Part shown: piece after piece, positions 63,487 through 64,000 of the stretch | How the letters are laid out: each line of letters begins with the position of its first letter | Numbering within the stretch: the first letter of the stretch is position 1 | Position numbers and translations under genes: made by a program | Source of the DNA: Lacinutrix sp. WUR7 | GTDB taxonomy: Bacteria > Bacteroidota > Bacteroidia > Flavobacteriales > Flavobacteriaceae | Reading direction: 5' to 3' | DNA length: 64,000 nucleotides | Assembly (NCBI RefSeq): GCF_016864015.1 | Contig: NZ_CP045067.1 | Location: forward strand, 3,358,001 to 3,422,000 | Notes under the pieces: model-generated | Told to the model about the DNA's origin: nothing | The model's database searches: none | The model's input: only the letters and a program-made list of their open reading frames with translations

Positions 63487-64000
63487 ATGAAAACTTTAAA
63501 ACTTTCAGTACTATTATTATGTCTTGTCATAAGTAGTCAACTATCCTTTTCACAAAGTGATTCCCCAAGATATAAAGATCTGGTTGTAGAGAATCCAGAA
63601 GCTGAAGAAGATATACAAGTGCTAAGCTCCTATGTTAATGCTTTAGTTAATAATAAAATGCTAGAAGCAGAAAACTTACTATCCGAAAAATATATTGGAT
63701 ATGGACCTGGTCCTAACGACTCAATTTCAAAACAAGGAACAATTAAAGCATGGACAGAAACACACCAAGTACGTAGCAATGAAAAAGTAGGCTTTGTATC
63801 CCAAACCTTTAGAGTTCTGCAAGGCGATTTACAAGGTGATTGGGTTTCACAATGGGGAACTTACAGTTTTACTCAAAACGGAAAACACGTGGAGCTTCCC
63901 TATCAATTAACAGCACGAGTAAGCGACGGAAAAATAAACAGAAGCAGAATATATTTTGATAATCTAACCATTGCTAATTCATTGGGATATAAAGTAATTC
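63487..64000 (+). CDS. Exported SnoaL/NTF2-like protein (partial, runs off the right edge)
   Basis: 171 codons are visible, with no stop before the window end. Signal peptide MKTLKLSVLLLCLVISSQLS, cleaved near FSQSD. The mature part (VLSSYVNALVNNKMLEAENL, then GYGPGPNDSISKQG, WTETHQVRSNEKV and VSQWGTYSFTQNGK) has the helix-then-curved-sheet pattern of SnoaL-like/NTF2-like proteins. Function unknown. Upstream, TTTG at 63433-63436 and TATCTTTA at 63452-63459 could be a promoter with a short spacer. Confidence 0.7.
   Translation, partial: MKTLKLSVLLLCLVISSQLSFSQSDSPRYKDLVVENPEAEEDIQVLSSYVNALVNNKMLEAENLLSEKYIGYGPGPNDSISKQGTIKAWTETHQVRSNEKVGFVSQTFRVLQGDLQGDWVSQWGTYSFTQNGKHVELPYQLTARVSDGKINRSRIYFDNLTIANSLGYKVI

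Overview
The window is AT-rich, densely coded DNA from a member of the Bacteroidota, most likely a flavobacterium (Flavobacteriaceae). Reasons: the promoters are of the Bacteroidota type (TTTG about 19 bases upstream of TAnnTTTG), Shine-Dalgarno sequences are mostly weak or absent, and many genes belong to families typical of this group (DUF4834, DUF6090, DUF3822, a TlpA-like lipoprotein, CarboxypepD_reg-like proteins, a YfhO-type membrane protein, a KdnB-type oxidase). No phage, insertion sequence, CRISPR array or rRNA operon was seen.

Layout. 1-10 kb: a basic repeat-rich exported protein, then a minus-strand surface-polysaccharide group (flippase, glycosyltransferase, YfhO, DUF4834) and a divergent outer-membrane-type protein with a GNAT-like protein. 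10.0-10.6 kb: a small non-coding patch with palindromes, then a minus-strand Ser-Pro-Arg tRNA operon. 10.7-26.4 kb: housekeeping genes (PgpH-like HD phosphohydrolase, thiolase, NlpC/P60 peptidase, TPR protein, gyrA, clpC, hutH, thioredoxin-like lipoprotein, nnr). 26.5-31.4 kb: threonine operon thrA-thrB-thrC with hairpin repeats ahead of thrB and thrC. 31.4-38.1 kb: small accessory genes, a K+/H+-type antiporter, an M19 dipeptidase, and a DUF6090 gene in a patch that looks like a transferred cassette. 38.4-45.5 kb: a compact run gcvT, glsA, NAD-dependent epimerase-like gene, pterin dehydratase, S41 protease, an unknown exported protein, then yebC. 45.7-48.7 kb: two tandem paralogues.

48.8-54.6 kb is the most unusual part: five minus-strand genes, each overlapping the next, behind one good promoter. 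In transcription order they encode a 1017-residue protein with about 18 helical repeats of exactly 29 residues and a C-terminal HELTH zinc-peptidase motif; a protein with the His/Cys features of a C25 (gingipain-like, caspase-fold) peptidase; an acyl carrier protein; a complete ketosynthase; and a half-length ketosynthase-like protein without the active-site cysteine. The two flanks carry copies of a ~45-base structured repeat. I know of no described system with this composition. A link between acyl-ACP chemistry and protease-controlled activity of the repeat protein is my inference.

55.0-58.8 kb: an outer-core lipid A/Kdo group (plsC-like acyltransferase, kdnB-type Kdo 8-oxidase, CAT-like acyltransferase, HAD hydrolase, kdsB), which suggests 8-amino-Kdo in the LPS. 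59-64 kb: DUF4126, a RecD-like helicase, then a divergent run of an unknown membrane protein, DUF3822 and rsmD, and a partial exported SnoaL-like gene that runs off the right edge.
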